A stretch of DNA of 64,000 nucleotides from Diphasiastrum complanatum (GCA_029204225.1 CM055097.1:3876620-3940619); one strand, 5' to 3'; positions 34,641 through 45,382 are shown, counted from the stretch's first letter. Numbers and translations are program-made. Notes: a model not told the origin generated them from the sequence alone.

Positions 34641-35690
34641 ATGGCTACAACGATCCAAACGAGAATAGCAATCAATCTTGATGGAGCAAACTACCGAATA
34701 TGGAAGTTTAAAATCAAAATGCTTCTGAAGGGTGAGAGCATCAAGTCAGTGACCGATCTCACAGAAGAACAGCCTTTAGAGAGAGACTCGAGAAGAGCTG
34801 AGTGGATCAGAAAAGATGAGCATGCAATGGCAATCATCGTTTCATCCATCAGTAGCCTCCTCAATAGGACGACCATCCCACTAGACCAAAAACTGAACCT
34901 GCCAATGGCGACGATTGAAGATTGAAGATTGAATATTGTATGAGCAGCTATAAAGCATGGGAAAGACTAAAACAGAACTACGAAGTAAAGACTGTCACTT
35001 CGGTGATGCACCTCCATAATCAGTTGCAAGCCATGCGATGGAATGACAATCAGTTAGATCAGCATGTCGAGAAGATTAGAACAATCTTCGCTCAACTTGT
35101 TGTATCTGGACAGGAGCACCAGGTCTCAACAACGCAACAACTGATGCACTTTTTGAAATCATTGTCGACGTCCTTTCAGGAATGCTCATTCTGAGCTTAC
35201 CAGACATGAGATTCGAGCGAGCTGTCAATCTTGTCGCTGATGAGAGACAAAGGAGAAGGAAGCAGTGATCAGGAGAAGGCCCGTTTCACAAAGGGAAGGA
35301 AGAAGAACAAAAACAAGCCCAGCTTCGACAAAATGAATCCAAAGTCTTCGAGTAGAGGCAACGACAACCAACAAACCTCCTCCTGTGATCACTGTGACAA
35401 GTCGGGACACACAGCCAACAAATACTGGTTTAACCTGACAATACCTTACATGCACTACAATAAGAAGGGTCACTCTACATACGATTGCAGATTCAACCTG
35501 AAAAGAAAAAACAAGGCTGAGAAAGCAAATGTTGCAGAGTCATCAAGGGATGCTGACAAAAGCGATGAAGCCTTCACAATATTCAATGAGGCTTCAACAA
35601 GCTACACAAAGCGAGACTATGACATAGTCATCGAATCAGGAGCAACCTCTACATTACCTGCATCAAGAAAATATTGATCAACTACAGAGA
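34641..35690 (+). pseudogene. Copia gag and protease start, multiply broken
   Basis: Starts at ATG 34641: INLDGANYRIWKFKIKMLL, the gag entry motif, then SSYKAWERLKQNYE, VMHLHNQLQAMRW and TTQQLMHFLKSL across at least two stops or frameshifts (34923, 35192). A decayed zinc knuckle CDHCDKSGHTANKYWF has lost its last Cys; a second, MHYNKKGHSTYDC, has lost its first two. The protease motif reads VIESGATSTLP, with the catalytic Asp changed to Glu. Dead. Confidence 0.87.
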
Positions 35691-35762
35691 ACTCGACAAC
35701 AACAAAGCATTGGTGAATATATCCAGACCAAACACCGACTTATGTGAAGCCAGCCAAAAGGG

Positions 35763-36135
35763 TGTCTTTTAAACTGCTACTTAGTGACCTTATAGTGTTC
35801 CCAGATATATGATAAAAAGAGAATGAACAAAAACTATGTATGAAAGTCTGCCAACGAGCAGAACATAGCTGATTCGTGAGAGGAGTGACAGGCTGCCAAC
35901 GAGCGAGACACTTCTCACTCATAACGGAAATACAAATTACAATTGTTCTCTTCACTTAATCTTTTATCATTCATATCGTTTGTTTGATAGAATGATTTTG
36001 TGTTTGTGGTCGGTAGTCGTTTGCTTAGGATCTTGCATTAATTCCATAAGCTTGCCTAAGTAGGTAACAAAAGTCAGGTGTAGACAAGATCAAGAGATGT
36101 GCCTGGCGAAATGAAAATAATCGCGAACATCTACA
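35763..36135 (+). repeat. 3' LTR of the gag-only copia element
   Basis: 373 bp, starting TGTCTTTTAAACTGC after the purine tract AAAAGGG and ending GAACATCTACA. The copy at 34190 is ~40 bp longer because of an insertion near its start. Confidence 0.87.
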
Positions 36136-36605
36136 CAATAGACCATTTTTTTGATTTTAGGTGTTTTTTTCTTTTTTTGGGAAGTTTTTCTTCAATTTCC
36201 AGAAAATGGTTCGGAAGTAACCTTCGCCCTTCAATTTGTAGCTTCACTGCATCAAGGCGGTCCTGCCTGCAAGTGGGCGAAGGTTGGTTGTCACAGAAAC
36301 AAAAAGGTTAAGTGTCCTGATGAAGATTTTGCCCCTTTTGTCACCCAAATTGTAGAAAATGAATGATTGTTTTGGCTTCTCTAATTTATTCATATTTAAA
36401 TGGGTCTTAGGAATGGTGATCTATTTGGCTTTCCTTTCTCGACAATCAAAACAAATTTCAAACAAAAAATCCACACAAACCAAGCAAAATTCTCTCCAAA
36501 ATTAACCCTAAAATGCAATTTTAACACTATTATGCCAAGACAAGATGCCTAAATACAAGCTAACATCCATCCATGGATCAGAAACATGCTGAAAATGAAA
36601 AAATT
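36136..36605. other. Unassigned sequence inside a possible minus-strand gypsy fragment
   Basis: No domain. If the primer-binding site at 36606 is real, this would be leader DNA of a truncated minus-strand element, interrupted on the left by the copia LTR. Confidence 0.35.
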
Positions 36606-36627
36606 GGCGTAACTCCCTGGCAACGGC
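36606..36627 (-). promoter_or_regulatory. Isolated gypsy-type primer-binding site
   Basis: The minus strand reads TTTTGGCGCCGTTGCCAGGG just after ...GATATCCGCTACA, a canonical LTR end. TGGCGCCGTTGCC is the Athila/Tat-type site. It implies a minus-strand element whose 5' LTR lies to the right (36630 to perhaps 38000). The internal coding part is missing. Confidence 0.75.
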
Positions 36628-36831
36628 GCCAAAATTGTAGCGGATATCTCCTATCCAATTTAATACTAGATCCAAGCACATACAAGAATCAAAGGATGAA
36701 GAAGATCTTAACTTGTCACGTGAGATTCAATACCATGAGAGTGATAGCATAGTTCAGGTTCAAGCACATGCTTATGATTCCACAATTAACACTACGATCC
36801 ATTAACACTTATCCAACCAAAGGTCAAGCTT

Positions 36832-36833
<2 letters not shown>

Positions 36834-36922
<89 letters not shown>
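36834..36922 (+). repeat. (CT)n(CA)n compound microsatellite
   Basis: About 30 CT/TC dinucleotides followed directly by about 14 CA repeats. Confidence 0.98.
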
Positions 36923-36925
<3 letters not shown>

Positions 36926-39900
36926 AAAAAGTATATCAAAGATCAATCCCAACAATTATCCAATACAATAAACATAAAGATCCAAATAAAACATGAGAGA
37001 TGGAGCAAGAAAGAAGAGCAAGGACATCCGATTTCAATTCGATTGTTGGGATGGATTTTTCATCGAGGGATTGGTCCTGTCGGAAGATCCCCAGCGGGGG
37101 AAGGCCCGACACTGCCCTTACGCGAGTGACTAGGGCAACGACGTTTCCAATCCCGGGGCCCGTCCTAGTCACCCCGTACTCCCGGGTCAATGAGAGTTTT
37201 CCAGGATCTTAGAGGTATAAATGGGAGATGACATGGCTACTCAGTTAAGTGCTCGACTTGACTTCTCATATTCTTGGTCTATAAAGCAATGGTAGATACT
37301 GTGTGCTTGGGTAGGATCTAACAGGACCTCGAGAGACTCTAGATCAAAAACAGTTTAGTCCTAATAGGATCCCAACCTTATGGGATGCTAATAAGACTCT
37401 AACAGATTCTAAAAGGGAGTCATGGGAGGTCCACCCTAGAGCCCAACCTACAAATTCAATCTACTATCAGTGACAAGCCAATTGTTATCTTGCAACATAC
37501 TTTGCGAGTTTGGCTCCCGTGCCTATGTGCATCATTGCATGGTTAACTTCTTCAGTGCTCTTGAAATGGGATCTCTTTTGTATCTGATTCTATATGGTCG
37601 AAAAAGCTTCTTGAGAGCTCGAAGCATGTTTGATCGACTTGAAACACGGTTTTGATATTAGAATTGGTAGACGGGTCATATGTTAACAGCTTCAAAGTGA
37701 AAATGAAGAATATTCTCCTTACCCAAGGTATGTTCAAGGGGGACATGCTCTACAACTAGCTCCTTTGAAGTCTCTACCCATTCAAGTCATGACGCTCGAA
37801 GATTTCTACTCGACTTGTGTTTTGGGGGCCTATTCAACTGATGAAGTGCTAGCCATGCAGGTAAGTCGAATCAGACTTCTCTCAACTTGAAATATGAATT
37901 TGCCTTTTCTATCTATGGTCGTTTTGTGTGCAAGACAACATTTCCCATTCAATTTCACCTAACCAATTTTGGATCTATGTGACATTCTCCCTTGGTAATG
38001 TTTGTTGACTGTCCCACTTGCTAATCAACATCCCATCGCGATAGACCTTAAGTCGATAAAGCTTCCTTCCATCCTCTATAGGTTCTTCTCATATTTGGTT
38101 TCGTTTGCAACCATCTCTAGGCAACTTAATTTCACTGGCATGGTCCCTCTTGTATTGATTAATTGACTTATCATCCCTATGATGTTCTTAGCTTCCGGTC
38201 GATATTCTTGATTAACAGCTACCTCAGAGGTCCATGATTGTATACTTGGAGTCGATATCACTTAGGCTCCCTTTGGGGTAATTCCATAGAACCACATTAC
38301 ATTGACAAACAACCCATATCATGTCCCTCCTTTATGTAGAAACATTGTGGTTTGGGCCCAATGTAATGCCTTCTGGCCCTAGTGTCAAGGGTAGGTCCAT
38401 AAAAGTGTGTGGTTTCCATCAATCAGTCATAAGCAAAGGGCTCGAGTGATATCTGCCAGACTCAACTTATGGTGCTCGATATAGGAGTTCAGTTCAGTTC
38501 CGGTATTTATCAAGTCTCTCAATAAGTTACATCAATTCATAGATGGTTTTTAGCAAATACAAAATGGATTCAGTTGAAAGTGTATGCTTGGCTATTTTTC
38601 TCACTGTGCTCAGGGGATCGACGCAGCTTGGCTGCTAGGTGGCCGAGTGCTCGCCTCCCAAGGCCCGTGTGTTTCAACGAGTGGCCTAGGCAGGTGCTCT
38701 AGGTGATGCAGTGACAGAGCAACAAATATTTTCTCCTAACTCGGGAGGTGTGTTTCACCCTCACCGAGTATAAAAGCCACCTCTATGTTTCAAGAGGGTC
38801 GACATTGTTTTTACACTTACAACCAAGAAATTTGCGTATACACACTTACGATCAGTATCCAAGCGTTTTCAATAATTTTAACTTCCAAGCAATCCCTTCT
38901 TGTGATTTATAAAACAGGCACCTTGATGAAACTCAATAGACACCTCATAGAATTTTTCAAACCACAATCGATATATGGGCTCTCTATTACCTCAATATCA
39001 TAATAGTATTTTTCAAAAGGTAATATAACAGTAATCTAGAGTCATTCTAGTCAAGTCACAAACGATTATCCAAACAGTCATTTACCTTTTCCCAATCGTT
39101 CAACTAAACAGACACTTTCCACCTACGAAAAACAAACCGTTTTATTGGGTAAGCTTGACATCACGCGTATCATTTACTCAAAGGAAACGATAAATTAAGT
39201 TAGAAAGTATACCTCAATGACCTTGGGGGATGGTGAATCTAGTGAAAGTCTTGCTCTAGTCTTCACAAGCCAGGATTTTGTGCATTGAGGCCTTCCTTAA
39301 AGCTAGGTCCTTGTTGAAAATTGGATCACATTGTATAAAGAGGGAAAAGGACACCTACCCCCCCCCCCCCCCCCCTTCTTCATTCTTCTTCTTTTGCTTC
39401 TGCTACTGTTCGCGATCTGCTCCTTCGCTGCTGCTCGCTGATCGAACTCCTACCTCAGTCTCTGTCTGCTGCTTGCACATCGTGCTCCTTTCTCATTCGT
39501 TGGCCGCACTTTCTACCTCTGTTGTCTAGCTCGTTGATGGCTCTTGCTCGCTGCCTTCTCTGCTAGCTGAGTTTGGAGTGCTTTGATACAAGCACTGGTT
39601 GCGAGTTCAGATTTTATGTTTGTTGCGGCCCTGGGGTGTCTACTGATTCATAGGTGAAGAGTTAGCTACTCACTGGCCGCGATGGTGAACTCAGGTGTGC
39701 CGATCTAGGCAGGGTGGAGGTAACTGCTCGCTGGCAGACTACTTGAAGTGTGGATCCACTGTGTAGCACAAATTTTAGATAGTTTGGATATGTTCTGAAT
39801 CAGCAAAGCAGAGTATTCATATTTCAGCCGTTCATCCCTTTGTAAATGATTTCAGAGTGAAAACAAATGCATCATTGTTCTTGATTCTTGCTCTAGCAGA

Positions 39901-40857
39901 CAGGCGATTTGGTAGTCGACCTATATGGCCGATTCTAGTGTAAGGACAATGTCCTCTCACCTTTCGGATTCCCTTCTACGAGTAGAGAGCGGCCTCGTAG
40001 ATATTGCATACAGGCTATGTTTAGAGTAACGGCCCCCTCCCCACAGTGTCATGCCCTCACAAAGTGTTACATTGTCCTCAAAAAGGTGAAAATTGGCTTT
40101 TTAGAACATAACATCCACACGACAATGGCTTTCACAAGGTGCTGGTCTCTGCACACATTAATGCTTCTCACGAGCTCACAACAACAATGGCCTCAACAGA
40201 ATGGCTTTTCACAGTGTCAGCTACACCTCACAAACTAACTTAAGTAAGGTGGGATAGCATAAGATATGGATACTTGAATGAAGCTTTGAACACTAAGAAG
40301 TCTCCCTCATAGACAATGCAGAATTACCAGCATACAGACCTTTGAAAAACTCTTCATACTAATCACTCCTTCTCACAGGACTCAAAGACATGGATTCCAC
40401 AGGTGGGAAAAACTTTTGAATTTCATGACACAGAATTGAAGTACTAAAGGGGACACTCAGAATCAAAACCCAAAGAGTTGCTGGCATCCATGATCTTACC
40501 AAAACACATTGGCTCAATGAAGATACCTTACTAAATCACTCTCATTCAATGCAAAGCTTCTCTAACCAACACCTCCCACGCAAGGATCGATATATTCTTC
40601 ACAAAGGGGCTCCATCACAAGATGCTAACATCTGAAGAATAATACTAAGATCCACACATTCACTTGCGGGGCCAGTGAGCCTCCTATTGATGTCCACTCC
40701 TCAATGTGGTTTAATTTGGGTCATCATTGTTGTTTGAACTGGAAATGGTCGTGAATATGACAATACGTATGTGTTGGTATTGACGTTGTAGCTATGAGGC
40801 AATATACATAAAAGTTTTGGCATTAGTTTCATAGTACTCTATTTTTTTAAGCCCATG

Positions 40858-40899
<42 letters not shown>
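40858..40899 (+). repeat. (AG)n microsatellite
   Basis: About 20 AG repeats, just upstream of the gene copy at 40985. Confidence 0.97.
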
Positions 40900-40902
<3 letters not shown>

Positions 40903-40984
40903 TGACATTTTTTTCTTACTAATTTTTAAGACTCCCATTGATTGTCTACATTATTTATCCCTCTTATTTCGTTGCACCCATTAT

Positions 40985-42405
40985 GTTAGATACTGGATCC
41001 CCTAGTCAGAGGTTAGGCCATAGTCGCGGGTCATCCCGCCTTTCCTCTATGAGCCCTAAGTGAGCTTTTTAGTTACCTTGACCAGTTGTCTTCCTCGCAT
41101 TAGGATAGGGTCTTACAGCGCTTGAGGGCTCGACGCGAGGCTCGTAGCTCCTCCCGATTGGTTGAGTACACATCATCGACCGAGGAGATTCAGTCCACTC
41201 CTTGTGTAGACCAGTCACATGTTTCCCTATATAGAAGCTCTTGGAAAGGCAAGATAATGGATTTTAAAGTATCACTTGCCGGTCAATCTATCACGGAAGT
41301 TTTAGTTCAGCATGCTTATCTTCACAATGAGCTCAACATTCATGATTTGAATCCAAATGATAGAAGAAAATGCAATTGTAAGTTTTCAGATTTAATTTCT
41401 TTTAAGGTTAGCATTTTCTTTAAATTATATTTTTCTTGTGATATTTTTGTTGGTTTTGCAGATTTGTATCCATCAAATTTCATTGAATGGCAAACAGTTC
41501 AATCGATTGCAGGAATAATCGATGTCATACATTCAGATATCGGTATTTTACAATATAAAGGTCGTTCTCCAAAATCACTTTTAGAGTCAGGAGTTTTCTT
41601 TTATGATCACATCTATTTTTCTGATAAAAATGGTCTAGTAGGTAGATTAGAGCCATATCCTCTACCAAATTTTTCGAGTAAGGAATGGATTTCTCCTGAT
41701 GCAGCAATTTCAAAAAGTTTTTGATCTAGGCTATATATTGATATTCAAAGTATATTAAAATGTAGCACTGGATCAAAGAATAATAGATTAAGTTGGTATC
41801 TACCTTTTAATATTTTTGTTGATTTTTTTTCCAAATGCAATGTTCGGAGAACGAAAACAATGTTTATTTGTAAGGACTTGACTACTAAAATAATCGCCGA
41901 GTTGTTGGATGATGGTTGGGATACAAAACAAAATCAGCAAGTTGAGTGCAAAGTATGTTACTCATCCATGACATTTAGATATCACATCGAAAAACAAATG
42001 CTCACTTTGCTGCTGTATTATAGAAGATGGATTAAATCCAAAAATGTTTGGAAGCCACTTGATTAAGATTTTGTTATAAACCCTCAAGCGCAACTTCAGA
42101 TAACAATGAAAAGAAATGACAACATTTTTGCAATGGTTGAGGTTGAGGAAGATTGGTGTCTCAATGACATTCGATCAGAACTAGACATGCTGCAATTCGA
42201 TCTACCTCAGTACTATCAATTTCGATTGAATGGTGTAAAGGTACGTTATGCCATGTAAAAATATTTCTTTTTTTCTATTTCTAAGTGAATCAGTTTCATA
42301 AAATATATTAACTGAAACAATTTCTCTTGTGCAGGTAAGAGTAAGGCAGAAAGGGCATATAAAATGCAAAGATATTGGAACATCCATCGAAATTGAAGAT
42401 CCATA
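40985..42405 (+). pseudogene. Unknown intron-containing gene, copy 1, two in-frame stops
   Basis: The 5' part (40985-41240) matches 50905-51120 (GHSRGSSRLSSMS; ARREARSSS; STEEIQS), with a frameshift before 41120. Coding then runs 41122-41377, an 84-nt intron (GTAAGTTTTC...TTTTGCAG, 41378-41461), 41462-42240 in the same frame, a 94-nt intron (GTACGTTATG...TTGTGCAG) and a last exon 42335-42405. Single stops interrupt at 41722 (TGA) and 42064 (TAA), each followed by long open frame. The C-terminus (VEVEEDWCLNDIRSELDMLQ, FRLNGVKVRVRQKGHIKCKD) looks like a compact beta-grasp-type fold, which is only an impression. I recognise no family. Orderly introns with consistent phases say this was once a true gene; it lies convergent to the protease-like gene at 43092. 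Confidence 0.55.
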
Positions 42406-42429
42406 GATTATGAGCTATGGAATTTTGTA

Positions 42430-42656
42430 TTATATGTAATACAATTTTTTGTATACATCATCTTTGAAAATATATGAACCACTTTTTCTATAAGGCTCTT
42501 TCATTTCTATGATCTTTGTTTTCATGGTGCAAAACACAATGTAATTGCAATTGGATAATATGAGTTCTCGATAACAAGATTCATTGTCTCCTATAGGAAA
42601 TGCATTATCTCCATTGGGGAGATCTTCAGTCACTTGAATTCCAGTAACCACTACAA
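42430..42656 (-). pseudogene. Partial duplicate of the last exon of the protease-like gene
   Basis: The minus strand near 42650-42560 (CCCAATGGAGATAATGCATT) matches exon 4 of the neighbouring gene at about 43240 (CCCAATGGAGATAATGCACT) with drift beyond. Likewise 42934-42975 resembles the last exon of copy 1 (GAAATTGAAGAT). The pair of convergent gene ends therefore seems to have been duplicated in tandem. Confidence 0.55.
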
Positions 42657-42710
42657 TCAGATATCGAATCGATGCTTGCCCTTGTTGAAGTCTCGTATAT
42701 ATCGGTTGTA

Positions 42711-42930
42711 TTTTTTGTCTTCATTGCCTTGGTCTGTATTGTCCTTGTCTTGGCATATTTGGATATATTCAGATGATGATCTGATCAAAGCTTTGCTGCA
42801 ACAAATCTAAATGAACTAATGTCGCATGTTTGGATTGGTTGTGACAAAGGTTCGATCAGATCATCATTCTGAACTTATCCAAAAAAAACCATGGTAAAGA
42901 CAAGGCAGACCAAGGCTATGAAAAACAAAC
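42711..42930. repeat. 220-bp near-perfect foldback (inverted repeat)
   Basis: Arms of about 100 nt: 42711-42812 pairs with 42830-42930. Matching blocks are GCCTTGGTCTG / CAGACCAAGGC, TTGTCTT / AAGACAA, GATGATCTGATC / GATCAGATCATC, TTTG / CAAA and CAACAAATCTAAA / TTTGGATTGGTTG. The loop is ~17 nt. It lies between two convergent genes. It could be a palindromic MITE or, if transcribed, a long hairpin RNA precursor. Confidence 0.82.
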
Positions 42931-43091
42931 ATGTCGGAATACCGTAGAAATTGAAGATGAATGAATCATAACCTCATTTGATAAGAGAAAAAAAAAACAA
43001 GTAAGAACAACCATAGAAAAACTATAAATATATTTCTATTAAAATTTTCTGTACATGTGTCTCATCCACATCAAGTGAGACGAATATTTGA

Positions 43092-44117
43092 TCAGTATCG
43101 ACTATCTATGATCTCTAAATCCATTTCTCCAGTTGGAAGTAGCTTGGGTGGAGAACACTCGGCCACTGCAACTGGACATGAATTTTTGATCACAAGCTTT
43201 ATGGTCTCCTTCCTGAAGTGCATTATCTCCATTGGGAAGACCTTCGGGCATTTAAACTGAAAAAAAGAACATAAACACAGTTAAATGTAATTAATCAAAG
43301 ATCAATTAATAGAAATTTGAATATAAAAAAAACAAAAACATAGGTAAAAGCTATTAATCGAAGATTACCTCTTCCAGATTTGGAAGTCCATCTTGTAGTG
43401 CAAGCCAATTAAAAAAGTGTTTGGCATTGCATACAGTATACCAACCACAACTAACAGAATCAACTTGCTGGGAGGGTTGCAGAATCCAAATTTTAATATT
43501 ATGAGATATCGGATCAACGCGCAGGATGTTATAATTAAATCGACAACGGACACAAGCGCGCGTCGAATTGATATCCAAAAAATATTGTTTTAATATTGGA
43601 TCAACGTGCACGTTATGAAAAGAAACCAAACAATAACTACAAGGGCGCATCAAACCGATATTGATAAATTTTTACCTCTGCATCAACAATTTTTAGTTTC
43701 GTATATGCTTTTGTATTTGGTATTGGAAAGGGCCAATATTTTCTGGATATGGCTCTTGGCAATTGTGTGTGTGTGTGTGTAATAGAGTTCATCTTTAAAC
43801 AAACTGGATTACGCACACCCTCATCATTGACGTATAAGGACAACACATATAAGATCCAATAATCACTGCAATCAGAAAACAATAAATTTATGAGAATCAA
43901 TGTGAAAACAAAATTCATATGAAAAATTCACATAATAAAATTTGAAAAAAGACACTTACTTTGTTATGTATGACAGCACGAGAATTGGAGTCCCCAGTCT
44001 GACGTGTTGGAGCATATCATCGTGCAGACTTTTGAAATCAGGGAAATGAAATGCAGCCATGAATTGAAGGGGAAACAATGCTACATCTATAAACAATGGG
44101 GTCTGGAAAAACTCCAT
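43092..44117 (-). CDS. Four-exon gene resembling a Ulp1/adenain-type cysteine protease
   Basis: The minus-strand exons 44117-43960, 43865-43676, 43467-43369 and 43256-43092 join with GT-AG introns (94, 208, 112 nt) in consistent phase, with no stops, into ~203 aa starting MEFFQTPLF. Exon 2 has YWILYVLSLYVNDE (family: HW with hydrophobic strand) and CLKMNSI (family: DS). Exon 3 opens QVDSVSCGWYTVC, a good match to the Q-x5-C-G active-site loop of C48/adenain-like proteases. The catalytic His position reads Tyr (NDYW) and the Asp position Asn, so activity is doubtful. A coherent frame over four exons suggests selection until recently. It lies 35 bp downstream of the histone-like ORF on the same strand. 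The family call rests on motifs only. Confidence 0.5.
43505..43575. repeat. 71-nt inverted-repeat unit A
   Basis: Left arm GATATCGGATCAACGCGC, 35-nt spacer, right arm GCGCGTCGAATTGATATC. In intron 2 of the protease-like gene. Confidence 0.85.
43592..43662. repeat. 71-nt inverted-repeat unit B
   Basis: Left arm AATATTGGATCAACGTGC, spacer, right arm GCGCATCAAACCGATATT. 16 nt from unit A in the same intron. Confidence 0.85.
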
Positions 44118-44152
44118 CTAGTACTAAATGGCCCCACCTCCTACATTGTCAC

Positions 44153-45168
44153 CTAAACTAATTCACCTGTATCTAAACTAGAAAGGGGAAGACCAGCATT
44201 GGTCTTCGGCATCCTAAAACTGTATCGAGGAACTAAAGCTTTAAGATACGTGTTTAACAATTGGTCATACTGTACATATTGAGGAGTATTTACAAAGGCA
44301 AGTGTAGGGGGTGACGGAAGTAATACAGATAAACCAGAAAAAGAATTGTCATTCAAAATTGATTCTACATTTACATTAACAAAATCATCTAAATCATTTC
44401 CTAGAACAGGTGGAGGGGAACCAATATTTATGGGGGTAGGAGGAGGAGATTTAGGAGGAGATTTATTAGGAGAGAAAGATTTAGTAGGAGAAGGTAAAGA
44501 TTGAGTTCTGGGAGAAGGAGAAGGAGACTTAGGAGGAGAATTGGGAGGAGAATGCCTCGAAGAAAGAATCTCATCTAGAGGAAATGTCTTGGAAAAATCC
44601 CTCGCTTTATTTGGAGGGTCAAGAGACCTCCTCTTCTTTGAAACACTCCTGTTCTGTATACGAATAACAAGCCGGGATGCTTGAGATTGCTTTTGTTTTC
44701 TCCTCTCTGAATCTTGTTTTGGAGGAGAGGAGTGAGTGGGTCTAAAGTATTCTACAAATTTGTCATATGTGTCCCAAAGCCTGAACACAATGTTGAAATC
44801 CTTGGGCATGATGGTCACCCTCTTGGCATGGATAGCTGCAACAATAGTATTTGAAAAAAAAATTTCACCTGAAAATCCTCATATGCAGTGTGCAGCGCCT
44901 CAATTGTTGTTACCGTCCATCTCACATCTGTAGATAAACTTCTTGTAACCTGTCTGATGGATCTCTGTATGTGAGCTTTCGGAATCAGAAGATTATTTGT
45001 CTTTTGTAGCTTCCGAATATCCTTTAGCCAGGGTGGGTCTCTTCTTCTACTCCTTGGCCTAGGAGGAGGTGGTGGTGGACGAGGTGGTGGTGGTGGATTT
45101 TCCTGACCCGCTCCTGAGATTGGTATTCCACTAGGGTGGCCTTGTGTTGTTTGTTTGGTCCACGCCAT
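44153..45168 (-). pseudogene. CENP-A/CenH3-like histone-fold protein with Pro/Ser-rich tail
   Basis: ATG 45168 opens MAWTKQTTQGHPSG, an H3-like N-terminus (MARTKQT in H3), then a Pro-rich stretch. The histone fold follows: IRKLQKTNNLLIPKAHIQR (alpha-N/alpha-1) and SLSTDVRWTVTTIEALHTAYEDF (alpha-2), and after a frame change AIHAKRVTIMPKDFNIVFRL (alpha-3). NLLIP and RWT are CenH3-like rather than canonical H3. The frame changes at a nine-T run (44851-44859 on plus) exactly where loop length would be canonical with two fewer bases. Alternatively a 33-nt GTGAAA...TTGCAG segment could be spliced, but that does not restore frame. The second frame (44818-44153) continues past the fold with ~180 basic, SPP/KSPP-rich residues, unlike any CenH3, and ends at 44153. 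Function inferred at most as nucleosome or DNA binding. Confidence 0.75.
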
Positions 45169-45204
45169 TAATGTCCACGAAGAAGGAGAACCCAAGATAA
45201 GAAG

Positions 45205-45231
45205 TCAGGTCGAGTGCGTCGAACCGATACT
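45205..45231 (-). repeat. Orphan right arm of the 71-nt unit family
   Basis: GTGCGTCGAACCGATACT (45214-45231) matches the right-arm consensus, but the expected left arm 53 nt upstream, overlapping the histone-like start codon, is not recognisable. Confidence 0.5.
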
Positions 45232-45254
45232 TGAGCCCAACCAAACCGATAGCT

Positions 45255-45325
45255 GGTAGCAGATGGGCGCGCATGAGTAATAGCGGATGGAAGGAAGTTT
45301 GTTTCGAGTGCGCTGAATCGCTATG
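45255..45325. repeat. 71-nt inverted-repeat unit C, degenerate left arm
   Basis: Right arm GTGCGCTGAATCGCTATG; left arm GGTAGCAGATGGGCGCGC matches unit D's arm at 12 of 18. In the leader of the histone-like gene. Confidence 0.65.
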
Positions 45326-45382
45326 CATGGATGTAGAGAACTGTAAGAACATTAAGCAAAAAAATTTCAGCATCGTCCATCA

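Larger units (their letters stand above)
34190..36135 (+). mobile_element. Copia-type element reduced to gag between two LTRs
   Basis: LTRs at about 34190-34604 and 35763-36135 share most of their sequence (e.g. ATGAAAGTCTGCCAAYGAGC, GTTTGTTTGATAGAATGATT, GCCTAAGTAGGTA) and both end GAACATCTACA. The primer-binding site TGGTATCAGAAC follows the first (34605-34616); AAAAGGG precedes the second. The interior is only ~1.15 kb and contains gag and the start of the protease; the rest of pol is deleted. The LTRs differ at many positions and by indels, so this is older than the 29-kb element. Confidence 0.88.
36630..40984. other. LTR-like and intergenic DNA without genes
   Basis: The left part, from 36630, is probably the LTR belonging to the site at 36606; its far end could not be placed. 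It holds a CT/CA microsatellite. Beyond 38000 I see no domain, no LTR partner and no RNA gene, only an 18-C run (39358-39375), C/T-rich DNA at 39370-39560 and an AG microsatellite (40858-40899). Confidence 0.4.
43468..43675 (-). other. Intron 2 of the protease-like gene, built from two 71-nt hairpin units
   Basis: GTAAAAATTT donor (43675) and CCCTCCCAG acceptor (43468). Of its 208 nt, 142 are units A and B of the 71-nt inverted-repeat family. Confidence 0.55.

Noticed and set aside
38640-38700. tRNA-like sequence (GGTGGCCGAGTGCTCGCC...)
   Set aside because: Contains a D-arm-like GTGGCCGAG word but no acceptor stem, anticodon arm or T-loop could be built.
39278-39529. 83-codon ORF with Pro and Ser/Phe runs
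   Set aside because: Built on a run of 18 C and a C/T-rich tract; not gene-like.
44818-44853. 33-nt mini-intron joining the two halves of the histone fold
   Set aside because: GTGAAA...TTGCAG borders exist, but removal does not restore the reading frame and the segment aligns with the conserved loop before alpha-3. A frameshift in the T run explains it better.
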